64,000 bases of DNA from Pseudomonas delhiensis (GTDB lineage: Bacteria > Pseudomonadota > Gammaproteobacteria > Pseudomonadales > Pseudomonadaceae). Position 1 is the first letter of the stretch. Each line of letters opens with the position of its first letter. Below the pieces are notes generated by a model, which was given only the letters and a program-made list of their open reading frames with translations, did not search any database and was not told the origin of the DNA. The position numbers and the translations under genes were made by a program. This document shows positions 16,501 through 29,282 of this stretch, piece after piece. The stretch covers positions 55,414 to 119,413 of the forward strand of contig NZ_FZPC01000024.1 of NCBI RefSeq assembly GCF_900187975.1. The letters are read 5' to 3'.

Positions 16501-17532
16501 ATGACCGCGCAACTGACCGTCGATCCTGTCGAGAAGATCCTGGCCAATGGCCTGAAGAACCTCTGGTTCCCCGTCCTCCCCTCGCACCTGCTGGCCGACA
16601 AACCGGTGTCCGTCCGCCGCCTGGGCTACAAGATCGCCCTCTGGCGCGACAACGATGGCAGCGTCCACGCCCTTGAGGACCACTGCCCGCACCGCGGCGC
16701 GCCGCTGTCCCTCGGACCGGTGCTGGGCGACCGCCTGCAGTGCCCCTACCACGGCGTCGAGGTGCGCTGCGACGGCACCGTCACCAAGGTCCCCGGCAGC
16801 CCCGGCTGCAAGCTCGAGGGCAGCCGCCCGACGCGCATGTTCCACGTCCGCGAGGCGGCCGGCGCGATCTTCCTCTACAACGCCGCCGACCCGCACCTGG
16901 AGACTCCGCCGGAACTGGTGCTGCCCGAGCAGCTGACCTCGCCCGAATGGAGCAGCTTCATCTGCTACACCGAGTGGCGCGGCGACTACCGCTACGTCAT
17001 CGACAACGTCATGGACCCGATGCACGGCACCTACCTGCACAAGATGTCCCACTCCATGAGCGAGGGCGCGGCCAGCGCGAAGTTCGTCACCCGCGACACC
17101 GAGCAGGGCTTCGTCTTCGAGAAGGAAGGCCAGCGCGGGGTGAACTTCGACTGGACCGAGTTCGTCGACAACGGCTGCCACTGGCTGCGCCTGGAAATCC
17201 CCTACCCGAAGACCGGCGGCCCGGGCGGCAACTTCACCATCGTCGGCAGCTACACGCCCAGCAGCCCGCAGCTGTGCGCGGTATTCCACTGGCGCTGCCG
17301 GCCGCTCACCGGCTGGCAGCGCGACACCTGGCGCTTCCTCTACAAGAACCGCCTGGAGGCGCGCCACTGGGCGGTGCTGGAGCAGGACCGGGTGTTGCTG
17401 GAGCACATGGAGCCGGACGCCAACCAGCGCGAGAACCTCTACCAGCACGACCTGGGCGTGGTGCGCATCCGCCGCTACCTCAAGAGCAAGGCCAAGGAAC
17501 AACTGGAGCTGATCGAGGCCCGCCAGCTATGA
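16501..17532 (+). CDS. Rieske non-haem iron oxygenase, oxygenase component (VanA/PaO-like)
   Basis: 343 aa. The Rieske [2Fe-2S] motif is C62-x-H64 ... C81-x2-H84 (CPHRGAPLSLG ... CPYHG). The mononuclear iron site is provided by H175 and H180 in DPMHGTYLHKM with a nearby Asp. The single-subunit layout without a beta-subunit gene matches the VanA/phthalate-type oxygenases that demethylate or hydroxylate aromatic acids. Its electron donor is the VanB-like reductase at 17963. The TGA overlaps the next ATG. Confidence 0.92.
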   Translation: MTAQLTVDPVEKILANGLKNLWFPVLPSHLLADKPVSVRRLGYKIALWRDNDGSVHALEDHCPHRGAPLSLGPVLGDRLQCPYHGVEVRCDGTVTKVPGSPGCKLEGSRPTRMFHVREAAGAIFLYNAADPHLETPPELVLPEQLTSPEWSSFICYTEWRGDYRYVIDNVMDPMHGTYLHKMSHSMSEGAASAKFVTRDTEQGFVFEKEGQRGVNFDWTEFVDNGCHWLRLEIPYPKTGGPGGNFTIVGSYTPSSPQLCAVFHWRCRPLTGWQRDTWRFLYKNRLEARHWAVLEQDRVLLEHMEPDANQRENLYQHDLGVVRIRRYLKSKAKEQLELIEARQL

Positions 17533-17966
17533 GCGCAATCGTCCGCGTGAAGGCCGAGGCGCTGGCGGAGCCGGCCGGCGCCAGCTGGTCCAACGCCCTG
17601 CGCATCGGCAACGAGGTGGTGATGTCCGGCATGACCGGGCACCCCGCCACCCGCCAGGCCGCCGAGCGCGGCGAACCGCTGGGCGCCTACGAGCAGACGC
17701 TGCTGGTGCTGGGCAAGTGCAAGGCCCTGGTCGAGGCCGCCGGCGGCCACGTCGGCAATCTCTACCGGCTGAACGTCTACGTCACCGACATCGCCGCCAA
17801 GGACGAGGTCGGCCGCGCCCGCCGCGACTTCTTCGCCGGCCAGGCCTGCTATCCCACCTCCACCCTGGTGGAGGTCAGCGGCCTGGTGTTCCCCGAACTG
17901 CGCGTCGAGATCGAGGCCAGCGCGCGCCTGGACGTCGATCTGCGCACCGCCGAGGTACTGCCATGA
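17529..17966 (+). CDS. RidA/YjgF-family protein (enamine/imine deaminase type)
   Basis: 145 aa member of the Rid superfamily, which hydrolyses reactive enamines/imines to ketones and ammonia. The characteristic end of the domain, with the conserved Arg in PELRVEIEASA, is present. 2-Aminomuconate deaminases belong to this superfamily, so a dedicated catabolic deaminase is plausible here. It is coupled by ATGA overlaps to both the Rieske oxygenase and the reductase genes, so it is probably made in step with them. Confidence 0.88.
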   Translation: MSAIVRVKAEALAEPAGASWSNALRIGNEVVMSGMTGHPATRQAAERGEPLGAYEQTLLVLGKCKALVEAAGGHVGNLYRLNVYVTDIAAKDEVGRARRDFFAGQACYPTSTLVEVSGLVFPELRVEIEASARLDVDLRTAEVLP

Positions 17967-18919
17967 GCAACGCAACCATCCCGGCGCTGGTGCACACCCT
18001 GCGCCACGAGGCCGAAGGCATCATGAGCGTGGAACTGCGCCCCTGGGGCGACACCCGCCTCCCGCCCTTCGAGGCCGGCTCGCACATCGACCTGCACCTG
18101 CCCAACGGCCTGGTGCGCAGCTACTCGCTGCTCAACTCGCCCAGCGACCAGGGGCGCTACGTGGTCGGCATCCTGCGCGACCGCAACAGCCGCGGCGGCT
18201 CGCGCTGGGTGCACGACAACCTGCGCGTCGGCACCCAGCTGCAGATCTCGGCGCCGCGCAACAACTTCGCCCTGGACGCCAGCGCCAGCCACAGCGTGCT
18301 GGTGGCCGGCGGCATCGGCATCACGCCGATCTACTGCATGTTCCGCCAGTTGCTCGCCCTCGGCCGCTCCGCCGAGCTGATCTACTGCGCCCGCTCGCGC
18401 CGCGAGGCCGCGCTGCTGGAGGAACTGCGCAGCCTCGACGCCCGGCTGCAGCTGCACTTCGACGACGAGAAAGGCGTGCCGCCGGACCTGGCCACCTACC
18501 TGGCCGGCCGCCCCGCCGACGCGCACTTCTACTGCTGCGGCCCCACGCCCATGCTCGATGCCTTCGAACGCACCTGCGAGGCCCTGGGCTACCCCAACGC
18601 GCACATCGAGCGCTTCGCCGCCGTCGAGCAGGCCGCCGCGGACGATGCGCTGGACAGCTACGAGGTGGAACTGCGCAAGAGCGGCAAGCACCTGCGCATG
18701 GAGGCCGGCATGGTGCTGCTGGACGCGCTGCTGGAACAAGGCTGCGACCTCGACTACAGCTGCCGCGAAGGCGTCTGCGGCTCCTGCGAGGTGAAGGTGC
18801 TGGAAGGCGAGGTGGACCACCGCGACGGTGTGCTGACCAAGGCCGAGCGCGCGGCCAACCGGTCGATGATGGTCTGCGTCTCGGGCTGCCGCAGCCGGCG
18901 CCTGGTGCTCGACCTGTAG
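17963..18919 (+). CDS. Rieske oxygenase reductase, FMN/NAD/[2Fe-2S] (VanB-like)
   Basis: 318 aa. An N-terminal flavin-binding barrel (SYSLLNSP) is followed by an NAD domain (LVAGGIGITPI; YCCGPTPML) and a C-terminal plant-type [2Fe-2S] ferredoxin domain with C267, C272 and C275 (CREGVCGSC) and C305 (MVCVSG). It transfers electrons from NAD(P)H to the Rieske oxygenase encoded two genes upstream. It is the last gene of the run and is followed by an intrinsic terminator. Confidence 0.93.
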   Translation: MSNATIPALVHTLRHEAEGIMSVELRPWGDTRLPPFEAGSHIDLHLPNGLVRSYSLLNSPSDQGRYVVGILRDRNSRGGSRWVHDNLRVGTQLQISAPRNNFALDASASHSVLVAGGIGITPIYCMFRQLLALGRSAELIYCARSRREAALLEELRSLDARLQLHFDDEKGVPPDLATYLAGRPADAHFYCCGPTPMLDAFERTCEALGYPNAHIERFAAVEQAAADDALDSYEVELRKSGKHLRMEAGMVLLDALLEQGCDLDYSCREGVCGSCEVKVLEGEVDHRDGVLTKAERAANRSMMVCVSGCRSRRLVLDL

Positions 18920-18936
18920 CCCTCCCCGCCCTGCAC

Positions 18937-18966
18937 GAAACGGCAGCCCATGGCTGCCGTTTTCGT
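18937..18966 (+). terminator. Intrinsic terminator ending the catabolic operon
   Basis: A stem ACGAAA-CGGCAGCC / GGCTGCCG-TTTTCGT with a short loop lies 18 bases after the reductase stop. The U-rich 3' arm TTTTCGTTT completes a rho-independent terminator. The remaining bases to 19273 contain only the AT-rich porin leader and the GTTTCAC motifs. Confidence 0.8.
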
Positions 18967-19045
18967 TTCCGCCGGCGTTTCCCAACGCACCAGATTCGGC
19001 CCCAGCGCCCCGCGCCTGTGCATCCGTGTAACACCGACTCCGGGC

Positions 19046-19079
19046 CGTTTCACGGGTGGTCAAAACGTCAGCGTTTCAC
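19046..19079. promoter_or_regulatory. Repeated GTTTCAC motifs upstream of the porin
   Basis: GTTTCAC occurs at 19047-19053 and 19073-19079. The second copy also forms AAACG-TCAG-CGTTT. The same heptamer forms the 3' half of the inverted repeat before the operon at 3211-3232. Candidate shared operator; the AT-rich stretch 19080-19115 that follows probably contains the porin promoter. Confidence 0.35.
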
Positions 19080-19273
19080 AGATAACACATTGATAGATAA
19101 AGAAAATATTCAAGCGAACGGCCACTCGTCCATGGCATGGAAACTGCTCCCTTCCTCGAGCTGGAAATTGAAACGTTGATTCATACAAGAAACAAGACAA
19201 CCGGCCTTCGCGAAGCTGCGTGCGGTCCGCCAGGACCCACTTCCGGGGCCGCCTTTTCCGAGGTGATGCTTCC

Positions 19274-20509
19274 ATGTCGAGACCTACCCTGCTGGCCGCA
19301 CTCGCGCTGGCGTACACGCCCCTGCTGTTCGCCACCGAGCCCGGCCCGGCGCCGACCATCAGCCAGGGCATGAAGGACAAGCCCTTCCCGCACATTTCCT
19401 GGCGCAGCGAGGACGGCGACGCCAGCCTGGACATCGGCGGCGCGCTGCGCGCCAACTACCGCTACGAGGACTGGGACAGCAGCATCAACCGCCCGGCGCG
19501 CTGGCTGTTCGACACCTTCCGCCTGGACGTGCAGGGCCGCTACGAGCGGTTCAGCGTCGACGCCGGCTACTGGTTCCAGGACCGCAACAAGCGCGCGGTG
19601 GACCGCGCCTACCTCGGCTACCGCTTCGACGAGCGCTCCGACCTGCAGGTGGGCGCCCCGGCCAGGCCCTTCGGCCTGCTGCCCTACCCCCAGTTCGGTT
19701 GGAGCTACCACATCCCGTTCTTCCTCGGCTTCGGCGTCAACACCGGCACCGGCCTGAAGTACGGCTACAAGGACAGCGACTGGGACTTCCAGGCCGCCTA
19801 CTACCCGCGGATGCTGCCCTCGAGCATCCGCTACGCCCCGGAAGTCGGGCGCTACGCGGACCTCAAGGACAACGCCATCCCGGCGCTGCACGGCCGCCAG
19901 GACAACGAGAAGCGCGACCAGGTCAACCTGCGCCTGGCGCGCAGCTTCCAGGCCGGCGACTGGCACAACGAGCTGGGCGCCTCGCTGGCCGCCTCGCGGT
20001 TGTACAACGCCACCACCGACAACAACGGCAGCTTCTGGGCCGCCGGCGCCCACGGGGTATTCAAGAACGGGCCCTGGACGATCTCGACCCAGGCGATCCG
20101 CTACGAGTACGACCCGAAGAACCCCAGCGGCGTCAGCGACGATGCCGTGCTCATGGGCGGCAACGGCCTGACGCCGGCCTTCCTGATCGCGGCCAAGGGC
20201 AGCATCGGCGGGCTCAACGTCGGCTACGACGTCGCCACGCCCTGGCTGGGGCCGGTGAAGAAGGTGAAGCTGTACAACGACTACAGCCGGCTGTGGAAGG
20301 ACAAACGCGGCTGGGACGACTCGCAGATGTACACCGCCGGCATCCAGTTCTTCGCCCTGCCGGTGATGGTCTGGCTGGACTTCACCTGGGCGCGCAACGC
20401 CAACCCCTGGGGCGGCGCGGAGAACGGCACGGGCTGGACCTCGACCACCTCCTCGGGCAGCAACGACTGGTATTTCCGCACCAACCTGAACATCGGCTAC
20501 TACTTCTGA
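19274..20509 (+). CDS. Outer-membrane porin, substrate-specific beta-barrel
   Basis: 411 aa from the ATG at 19274, preceded by GAGGTG. A signal peptide covers about residues 1-20 (cleavage near LFATEP). The rest is rich in alternating aromatic/polar strands, with no STN or plug domain, and ends in Phe (NIGYYF) as required for outer-membrane insertion. It resembles uncharacterised Pseudomonas outer-membrane porins found beside aromatic operons. Following directly after the catabolic run, it likely admits the same substrate. I cannot assign it to OprD with confidence. Confidence 0.8.
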   Translation: MSRPTLLAALALAYTPLLFATEPGPAPTISQGMKDKPFPHISWRSEDGDASLDIGGALRANYRYEDWDSSINRPARWLFDTFRLDVQGRYERFSVDAGYWFQDRNKRAVDRAYLGYRFDERSDLQVGAPARPFGLLPYPQFGWSYHIPFFLGFGVNTGTGLKYGYKDSDWDFQAAYYPRMLPSSIRYAPEVGRYADLKDNAIPALHGRQDNEKRDQVNLRLARSFQAGDWHNELGASLAASRLYNATTDNNGSFWAAGAHGVFKNGPWTISTQAIRYEYDPKNPSGVSDDAVLMGGNGLTPAFLIAAKGSIGGLNVGYDVATPWLGPVKKVKLYNDYSRLWKDKRGWDDSQMYTAGIQFFALPVMVWLDFTWARNANPWGGAENGTGWTSTTSSGSNDWYFRTNLNIGYYF

Positions 20510-20515
20510 GCCGGG

Positions 20516-20547
20516 CGGCGGGGCCGGGCTCGCGCCTGGCCCCGCCG
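20516..20547. terminator. GC hairpin between convergent genes
   Basis: CGGCGGGGCC (20516-20525) and GGCCCCGCCG (20538-20547) form a perfect 10-bp stem between the convergent porin and the small gene at 20552. It lacks a good U-tract on either strand, so it is a probable but not proven transcription barrier. Confidence 0.5.
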
Positions 20548-20551
20548 GCCC

Positions 20552-20749
20552 TCAGAAGCGCTCCGCCGCCTGGGCGTGGCGCCGCGCCTCGTCCTGCTCC
20601 AGGCTCTGGCGGTAGGCGTGGGCTTCCTGCTCGCTGTAGAACACGCCGACCAGCAGGCCCTGCTGGTGCACGTCCCAGCAGCGCCGGCCGAGGGCGCGGA
20701 ATTCGCGGGATTTGTGGTCTTCGTCGCGCTCGGTGACAACTACGCTCAT
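20552..20749 (-). CDS. Small hypothetical protein (65 aa)
   Basis: A charged, Arg/Glu-rich 65-residue protein starting MSVVVTERDEDHKSREFRAL. GGAGA lies 6 bases before this ATG; an upstream in-frame start at 20779 lacks such a site. No membrane segment, signal peptide or known domain is recognised. The middle (CWDVHQQGLLVGVFYSEQEA) suggests one beta strand-helix unit. Codon use is like its neighbours. Probably a real small Pseudomonas protein; function unknown. Confidence 0.6.
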   Translation of the reverse strand: MSVVVTERDEDHKSREFRALGRRCWDVHQQGLLVGVFYSEQEAHAYRQSLEQDEARRHAQAAERF

Positions 20750-20903
20750 CGTTCTTCTCCGTTGTTTGACTTGCATCAAGGCGGAGTCAGATTCACTTAA
20801 TTAGCCAGCTAACGAAATAGCCGAATCAGCAAAGGTTTTTTGCGAAAAGCGTGGGGAACGCGAGCCCCTCTCTGCCCTACGCCAAGCCCTCCCATGCCGT
20901 AGG

Positions 20904-20931
20904 GCGAATAACCGTTCGCGGTTATCCGCCG
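20904..20931. repeat. GGATAACCG-type palindromic intergenic repeat
   Basis: GGCGAATAACCG (20904-20915) pairs with CGGTTATCCGCC (20920-20931) around a TTCG loop with one mismatch. It is distinct from the REP family. It lies in the gene-free stretch 20750-21177, whose first part (20790-20860) is AT-rich. Confidence 0.6.
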
Positions 20932-21011
20932 TTGGCCGTGCCACCGGGATGTCCGGCATGGCCGGTGAATCCAATCGCGGACAAGGTCCTACGACCGTGC
21001 TTCCTGGAATC

Positions 21012-21112
21012 GTAGGAGCGAGCTTGCTCGCGAACGGCGTTTCCCGGCGGCCACGGTGCTTGGGGTTGGTTCCGCCCCCTCTCCCCAACCCTCTCCCTGA
21101 AGGGAGAGGGGG
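21012..21112 (+). repeat. Composite intergenic repeat, third copy
   Basis: REP core GTAGGAGCGAGCTTGCTCGC (21012-21031, continuing GAAC), a spacer, and the palindrome CCCTCTCCCTGA-AGGGAGAGGG (21089-21110). Order, spacing and much of the spacer match 93-196. A shorter CTGTAGGAGCGG relic lies at 21146-21157. Confidence 0.8.
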
Positions 21113-21177
21113 CCGTCCGGCGTAGGCGGAAGGTTCGGTGTCAACCTGTAGGAGCGGACGCTTTGCAGGCAGGCATG

Positions 21178-21220
21178 AAAAAGCCCGGCATCCCCTGGGG
21201 GAATGCCGGGCTTCTTTGCG
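21178..21220 (-). terminator. Intrinsic terminator of ssb
   Basis: On the minus strand, AAGCCCGGCATTCCC and its complement form a long stem followed by a short T run (CTTTTTC). It begins 14 bases after the ssb stop. Confidence 0.85.
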
Positions 21221-21233
21221 AACAGTCCGACGC

Positions 21234-21728
21234 TTAGAACGGAATGTCGTCGTCGAAGCTGTCGTAGTCGGCGGCCGGCTGCGGGGCCGGGGCCTGCTGT
21301 TGCGGGGCCGGGCGCGGGGCCTGTTGCGGGCGCTGCTGGGGTTCGCGCGGCGCGCGCGGGGCGTCGTCGCCGCCGGCGCCCGGACGGCCGCCGAGCAGTT
21401 GCATGTTGCCGTTGATGTCCACCACGATCTCGGTGGTGTAGCGGTCCTGACCGTCCTGGCCCTGCCACTTGCGGGTGCGCAGGCTGCCTTCGACGTAGAT
21501 CTGCGAGCCCTTGCGCACGTACTCGGCGACGATCTCCGCCAGGCGGCCGAAGAACACCACGCGGTGCCATTCGGTACGTTCCTGCTGCTGGCCGGTCTGC
21601 TTGTCCTTCCAGCTCTCGCTGGTGGCCAGGGTGACGTTGGTCACCGCGTTGCCGTTGGGCAGGTAGCGGGTTTCCGGATCGCCACCGACGTTACCAACCA
21701 GAATGACTTTGTTAACCCCACGGGCCAT
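21234..21728 (-). CDS. ssb: Single-stranded DNA-binding protein
   Basis: 164 aa. The N-terminal OB fold (about 1-108) opens [21 protein letters not shown] Gly/Pro/Gln-rich flexible linker (about 112-150) follows. The conserved acidic tip DDDIPF recruits DNA replication and repair partners. It binds single-stranded DNA as a tetramer in replication, recombination and repair. It is transcribed away from uvrA and shares its strand with the MFS gene, whose stop lies 18 bases upstream of its start. Confidence 0.97.
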   Translation of the reverse strand: MARGVNKVILVGNVGGDPETRYLPNGNAVTNVTLATSESWKDKQTGQQQERTEWHRVVFFGRLAEIVAEYVRKGSQIYVEGSLRTRKWQGQDGQDRYTTEIVVDINGNMQLLGGRPGAGGDDAPRAPREPQQRPQQAPRPAPQQQAPAPQPAADYDSFDDDIPF

Positions 21729-21746
21729 GACGCTCTCCTAAAGGCT

Positions 21747-23135
21747 TCAGCACGTCGCCGGCTCGGCGCCTGCCAGGCGCTCGAGGGACGTGCGATCCAC
21801 TTGTTGGGAATCTACTTTGACATAAGCGGCGGCCTCTTCGGCGACCACCATCACATCGCTCACACCGGGCAATGCCTTGAAACGCTCGGCCAACGAGGCA
21901 TCGCGCAGCGCCTCGTCAGACAGGGGCAGGCGGATGCTCGTTACATACGGCGGTTCGCGCATGGTAACAGCAATCGCCAGCCAGATGGCAGCCAGCGCCG
22001 CGCAGCCGATGAACACACCGTCCAGCCCGCCGTGCTGGAACATCCAGCCGCCGAGGATGCCGCCCACAGCGGCGCCGAGGAACTGGCTGGTGGAGTACAC
22101 GCCCATCGCCGTGCCCTTGCCGCCGGCCGGCGACACCTTGCTCACCAGCGACGGCAGCGAGGCCTCCAGCAGGTTGAAGGCGGTGAAGTAGACGACGATG
22201 CCGAACAGCAGTTCCTTCAGGCTGTAGCCGAACTCCCAGAAGAACAGTTCGCACAGCAGCAGGGTGGCCACCGCGCCGGCCAGCACGCGCTTCATCTGGC
22301 GCTTCTTCTCGGCGTAGATGATGAACGGCACCATGCCGAAGAAGCCCACCAGCAGCGCGGTCAGGTAGACCCACCAGTGCTCTTCCTTGGGCAGCCCGGC
22401 GCGCTCCACCAGGGCCAGCGGCAGGGCCACGAAGCTGGCCATGAGGATGGCGTGCAGCACCAGGATGCCGGCGTCCAGGCGCAGCAGGTCGGCATTCTTC
22501 AGGGTCGGGATCAGCGCCTGGGCGGCCACGCTGGATTCGCGGTGCTGCAGGCGGTGGTCCGGGCTAGGGACGAAGAACAGGATGATCAGCAGGCCGACCA
22601 GGGCCATGCCAGCGGTGAACCAGAACAGCCCGTGCAGGCCGAACAGGTGCGTCAGCACCGGGCCGGCGACCATGGCCACGGCGAAGGACACGCCGATGCT
22701 CATGCCGATGGTGGCCATGGCCTTGGTGCGGTGCTGCTCGCGGGTGAGGTCGGAGAGCATGGCCATGACCGCGGCGGAGATCGCCCCGGCGCCCTGGATC
22801 ACCCGCCCGGCGATGACGCCCCAGATGCCGTCGGCGTTGGCCGCCACGGCCGCGCCGAGGGCGAACACCAGCAGGCCGACGACGATGATCGGCCGGCGGC
22901 CGATGCGGTCGGACAGGGTGCCCAGGGGTATCTGCAGGATGGCCTGGGTCAGGCCGTAGGCGCCGATGGCCAGGCCGATCAGCGCCGGGGTCGCGCCGGT
23001 CAGGTCCTGGCCGTAGGTAGCCAGGACCGGCAGGACCATGAACATGCCGAGCATGCGGAACGCGAAGACCAGGGAAAGGCCGACGGCCGCGCGGGTTTCG
23101 GTGCCACTCATGCGCTCAGTGTGGGTATCGTGCAT
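21747..23135 (-). CDS. MFS transporter with a C-terminal soluble extension
   Basis: 462 aa from the ATG at 23135 (GAGGGA just upstream); longer in-frame starts run into the intergenic region. Twelve hydrophobic segments and the MFS loop 2-3 motif GTLSDRIGRRPII are clear. After the last membrane helix about 65 extra residues remain, with a strand-helix-strand pattern (ALRDASLAERFKALPGVSDV ... AAAYVKVD) suggesting a small cytosolic ferredoxin-like domain. A drug or metabolite efflux role is likely; substrate unknown. The ssb/MFS/uvrA order matches P. aeruginosa from memory. Confidence 0.9.
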   Translation of the reverse strand: MHDTHTERMSGTETRAAVGLSLVFAFRMLGMFMVLPVLATYGQDLTGATPALIGLAIGAYGLTQAILQIPLGTLSDRIGRRPIIVVGLLVFALGAAVAANADGIWGVIAGRVIQGAGAISAAVMAMLSDLTREQHRTKAMATIGMSIGVSFAVAMVAGPVLTHLFGLHGLFWFTAGMALVGLLIILFFVPSPDHRLQHRESSVAAQALIPTLKNADLLRLDAGILVLHAILMASFVALPLALVERAGLPKEEHWWVYLTALLVGFFGMVPFIIYAEKKRQMKRVLAGAVATLLLCELFFWEFGYSLKELLFGIVVYFTAFNLLEASLPSLVSKVSPAGGKGTAMGVYSTSQFLGAAVGGILGGWMFQHGGLDGVFIGCAALAAIWLAIAVTMREPPYVTSIRLPLSDEALRDASLAERFKALPGVSDVMVVAEEAAAYVKVDSQQVDRTSLERLAGAEPATC

Positions 23136-23286
23136 AAGTCCCTCAGGGGAATGACTGGAGCGGGCTTGTGCTTCTTGCTCCCGCAATGGCGTGCCCATCC
23201 GTTCCCGGATGGCCGGCTGCCGCCGACGCCGAAAAATAGCCGGGCATTCTAGCAGCCCTGCCGCCCGACGGCACAGACGCGCCACT

Positions 23287-23316
23287 TTGCCGCGTACCGG
23301 CGGGGAAACGTATACT
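23287..23316 (+). promoter_or_regulatory. Putative sigma-70 promoter of uvrA
   Basis: TTGCCG (23287-23292) and TATACT (23311-23316) are separated by 18 bases and end 31 bases before the uvrA GTG. No CTG-N10-CAG LexA box is evident around it, so SOS control is not supported by this window. Confidence 0.6.
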
Positions 23317-23347
23317 CAGCGGTTTTCGCCCGCCATGCGAGGCCGCT

Positions 23348-26203
<2,856 letters not shown>

Positions 26204-26206
26204 CAG

Positions 26207-26240
26207 GAAAAAACCCCGCCGAAGCGGGGCTTTCTCTTTT
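26207..26240. terminator. Bidirectional terminator between uvrA and katG
   Basis: AAAAAACCCCGC-CGAA-GCGGGGCTTTCTCTTTT forms a GC stem with an A tract on one side and a T-rich tract on the other, so it can end transcripts from both converging genes. Confidence 0.85.
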
Positions 26241-26253
26241 CAGCTGACGAACA

Positions 26254-28488
<2,235 letters not shown>

Positions 28489-28508
28489 TTATGAAAAGCA
28501 ACGGCACG

Positions 28509-28523
28509 ATAGTTTTTATCTCT
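28509..28523. promoter_or_regulatory. Candidate OxyR half-site upstream of katG
   Basis: ATAG-N7-CTCT (28509-28523) is close to the OxyR element ATAG-N7-CTAT, and CGATA/TATCG (28507-28511, 28524-28528) is symmetric around it. It lies 111 bases before the katG start in the 200-base gene-free stretch. Only one half is convincing. Confidence 0.3.
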
Positions 28524-28601
28524 TATCGGAACCGCGCCTGATAGCGCCCCGAACAGCGGAAATACGCCATTGCAACCCTCCCGGCAAAAACGTGATGGCA
28601 A

Positions 28602-28641
28602 CAAAAAAGCCCCTGCGTCCGGTGGGCGCGAGGGGCTTCTT
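28602..28641 (-). terminator. Intrinsic terminator of ftnA
   Basis: On the minus strand, AAGCCCCTCGCG pairs with CGCAGGGGCTT and is followed by TTTTTG, 18 bases after the ftnA stop. Confidence 0.85.
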
Positions 28642-28658
28642 TCAGTGCCGGTGGAAGC

Positions 28659-29123
28659 TCATATCTGCGACTGCAGGTAGTTCTCCAGGCCTATCTTGGC
28701 GATCAGTCCGAGTTGCTGTTCCAGCCAGTAGGCATGGTCTTCCTCGGTGTCGGCCAGTTGGGCCTTGAGGATGTCGCGGCTGACGAAATCCTTGTGCTGC
28801 TCGCACAGGGCGATGCCCTTGGCCAGGGCTGCACGCACCTGGCGCTCCAGCTTGAGGTCGGCCTCGAGCATCTCCGGCACGGTACGGCCCGGGTGGATAT
28901 CGTCGGGGCGCATGCGCGGCGTACCTTCCAGCAGCAGGATGCGGCGGATCAGGGCATCGGCGTGCTGGGTTTCCTCTTCCATCTCGTGGTTGAGGCGCTC
29001 GTAGAGCTTGGCGAAGCCCCAGTCCTCGTACATGCGCGAGTGGATGAAGTACTGGTCGCGCGCAGCCAACTCGCCGGTCAGCAGGGTATTGAGGTAGTCG
29101 ATTACTTCAGCATGGCCTTGCAT
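28659..29123 (-). CDS. ftnA: Ferritin FtnA (BfrA-type, non-haem)
   Basis: 154 aa four-helix iron-storage protein that assembles into a 24-mer. Ferroxidase ligands E18, E51 and H54 are present, with the later pair in EEDHAYW. The residue after E51 is Thr52, where haem-binding bacterioferritins have the axial Met52, so this protein should not bind haem between subunits. This matches the P. aeruginosa BfrA/FtnA protein, which my memory of the sequence says is nearly identical. It is next to katG, linking iron storage with peroxide defence. Confidence 0.93.
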   Translation of the reverse strand: MQGHAEVIDYLNTLLTGELAARDQYFIHSRMYEDWGFAKLYERLNHEMEEETQHADALIRRILLLEGTPRMRPDDIHPGRTVPEMLEADLKLERQVRAALAKGIALCEQHKDFVSRDILKAQLADTEEDHAYWLEQQLGLIAKIGLENYLQSQI

Positions 29124-29282
29124 CAGTCAGCTCCATGAATCCGATGAGGAATTGAAGAGAATTGGCTCCTCGACGACCATGATCCGCGTCAAGTCGAGGA
29201 TAGCCCCGACGGCGCGGCAGCGCCTCACCAGGCACGTGGACCAGGGGGCCGAAGGGAACGAGATACATTTCCGGCGGGCAAT

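Noticed and set aside
23280..23347. LexA (SOS) box before uvrA
   Set aside because: No CTG-N10-CAG arrangement was found in the promoter region; only a plain sigma-70 promoter is supported.
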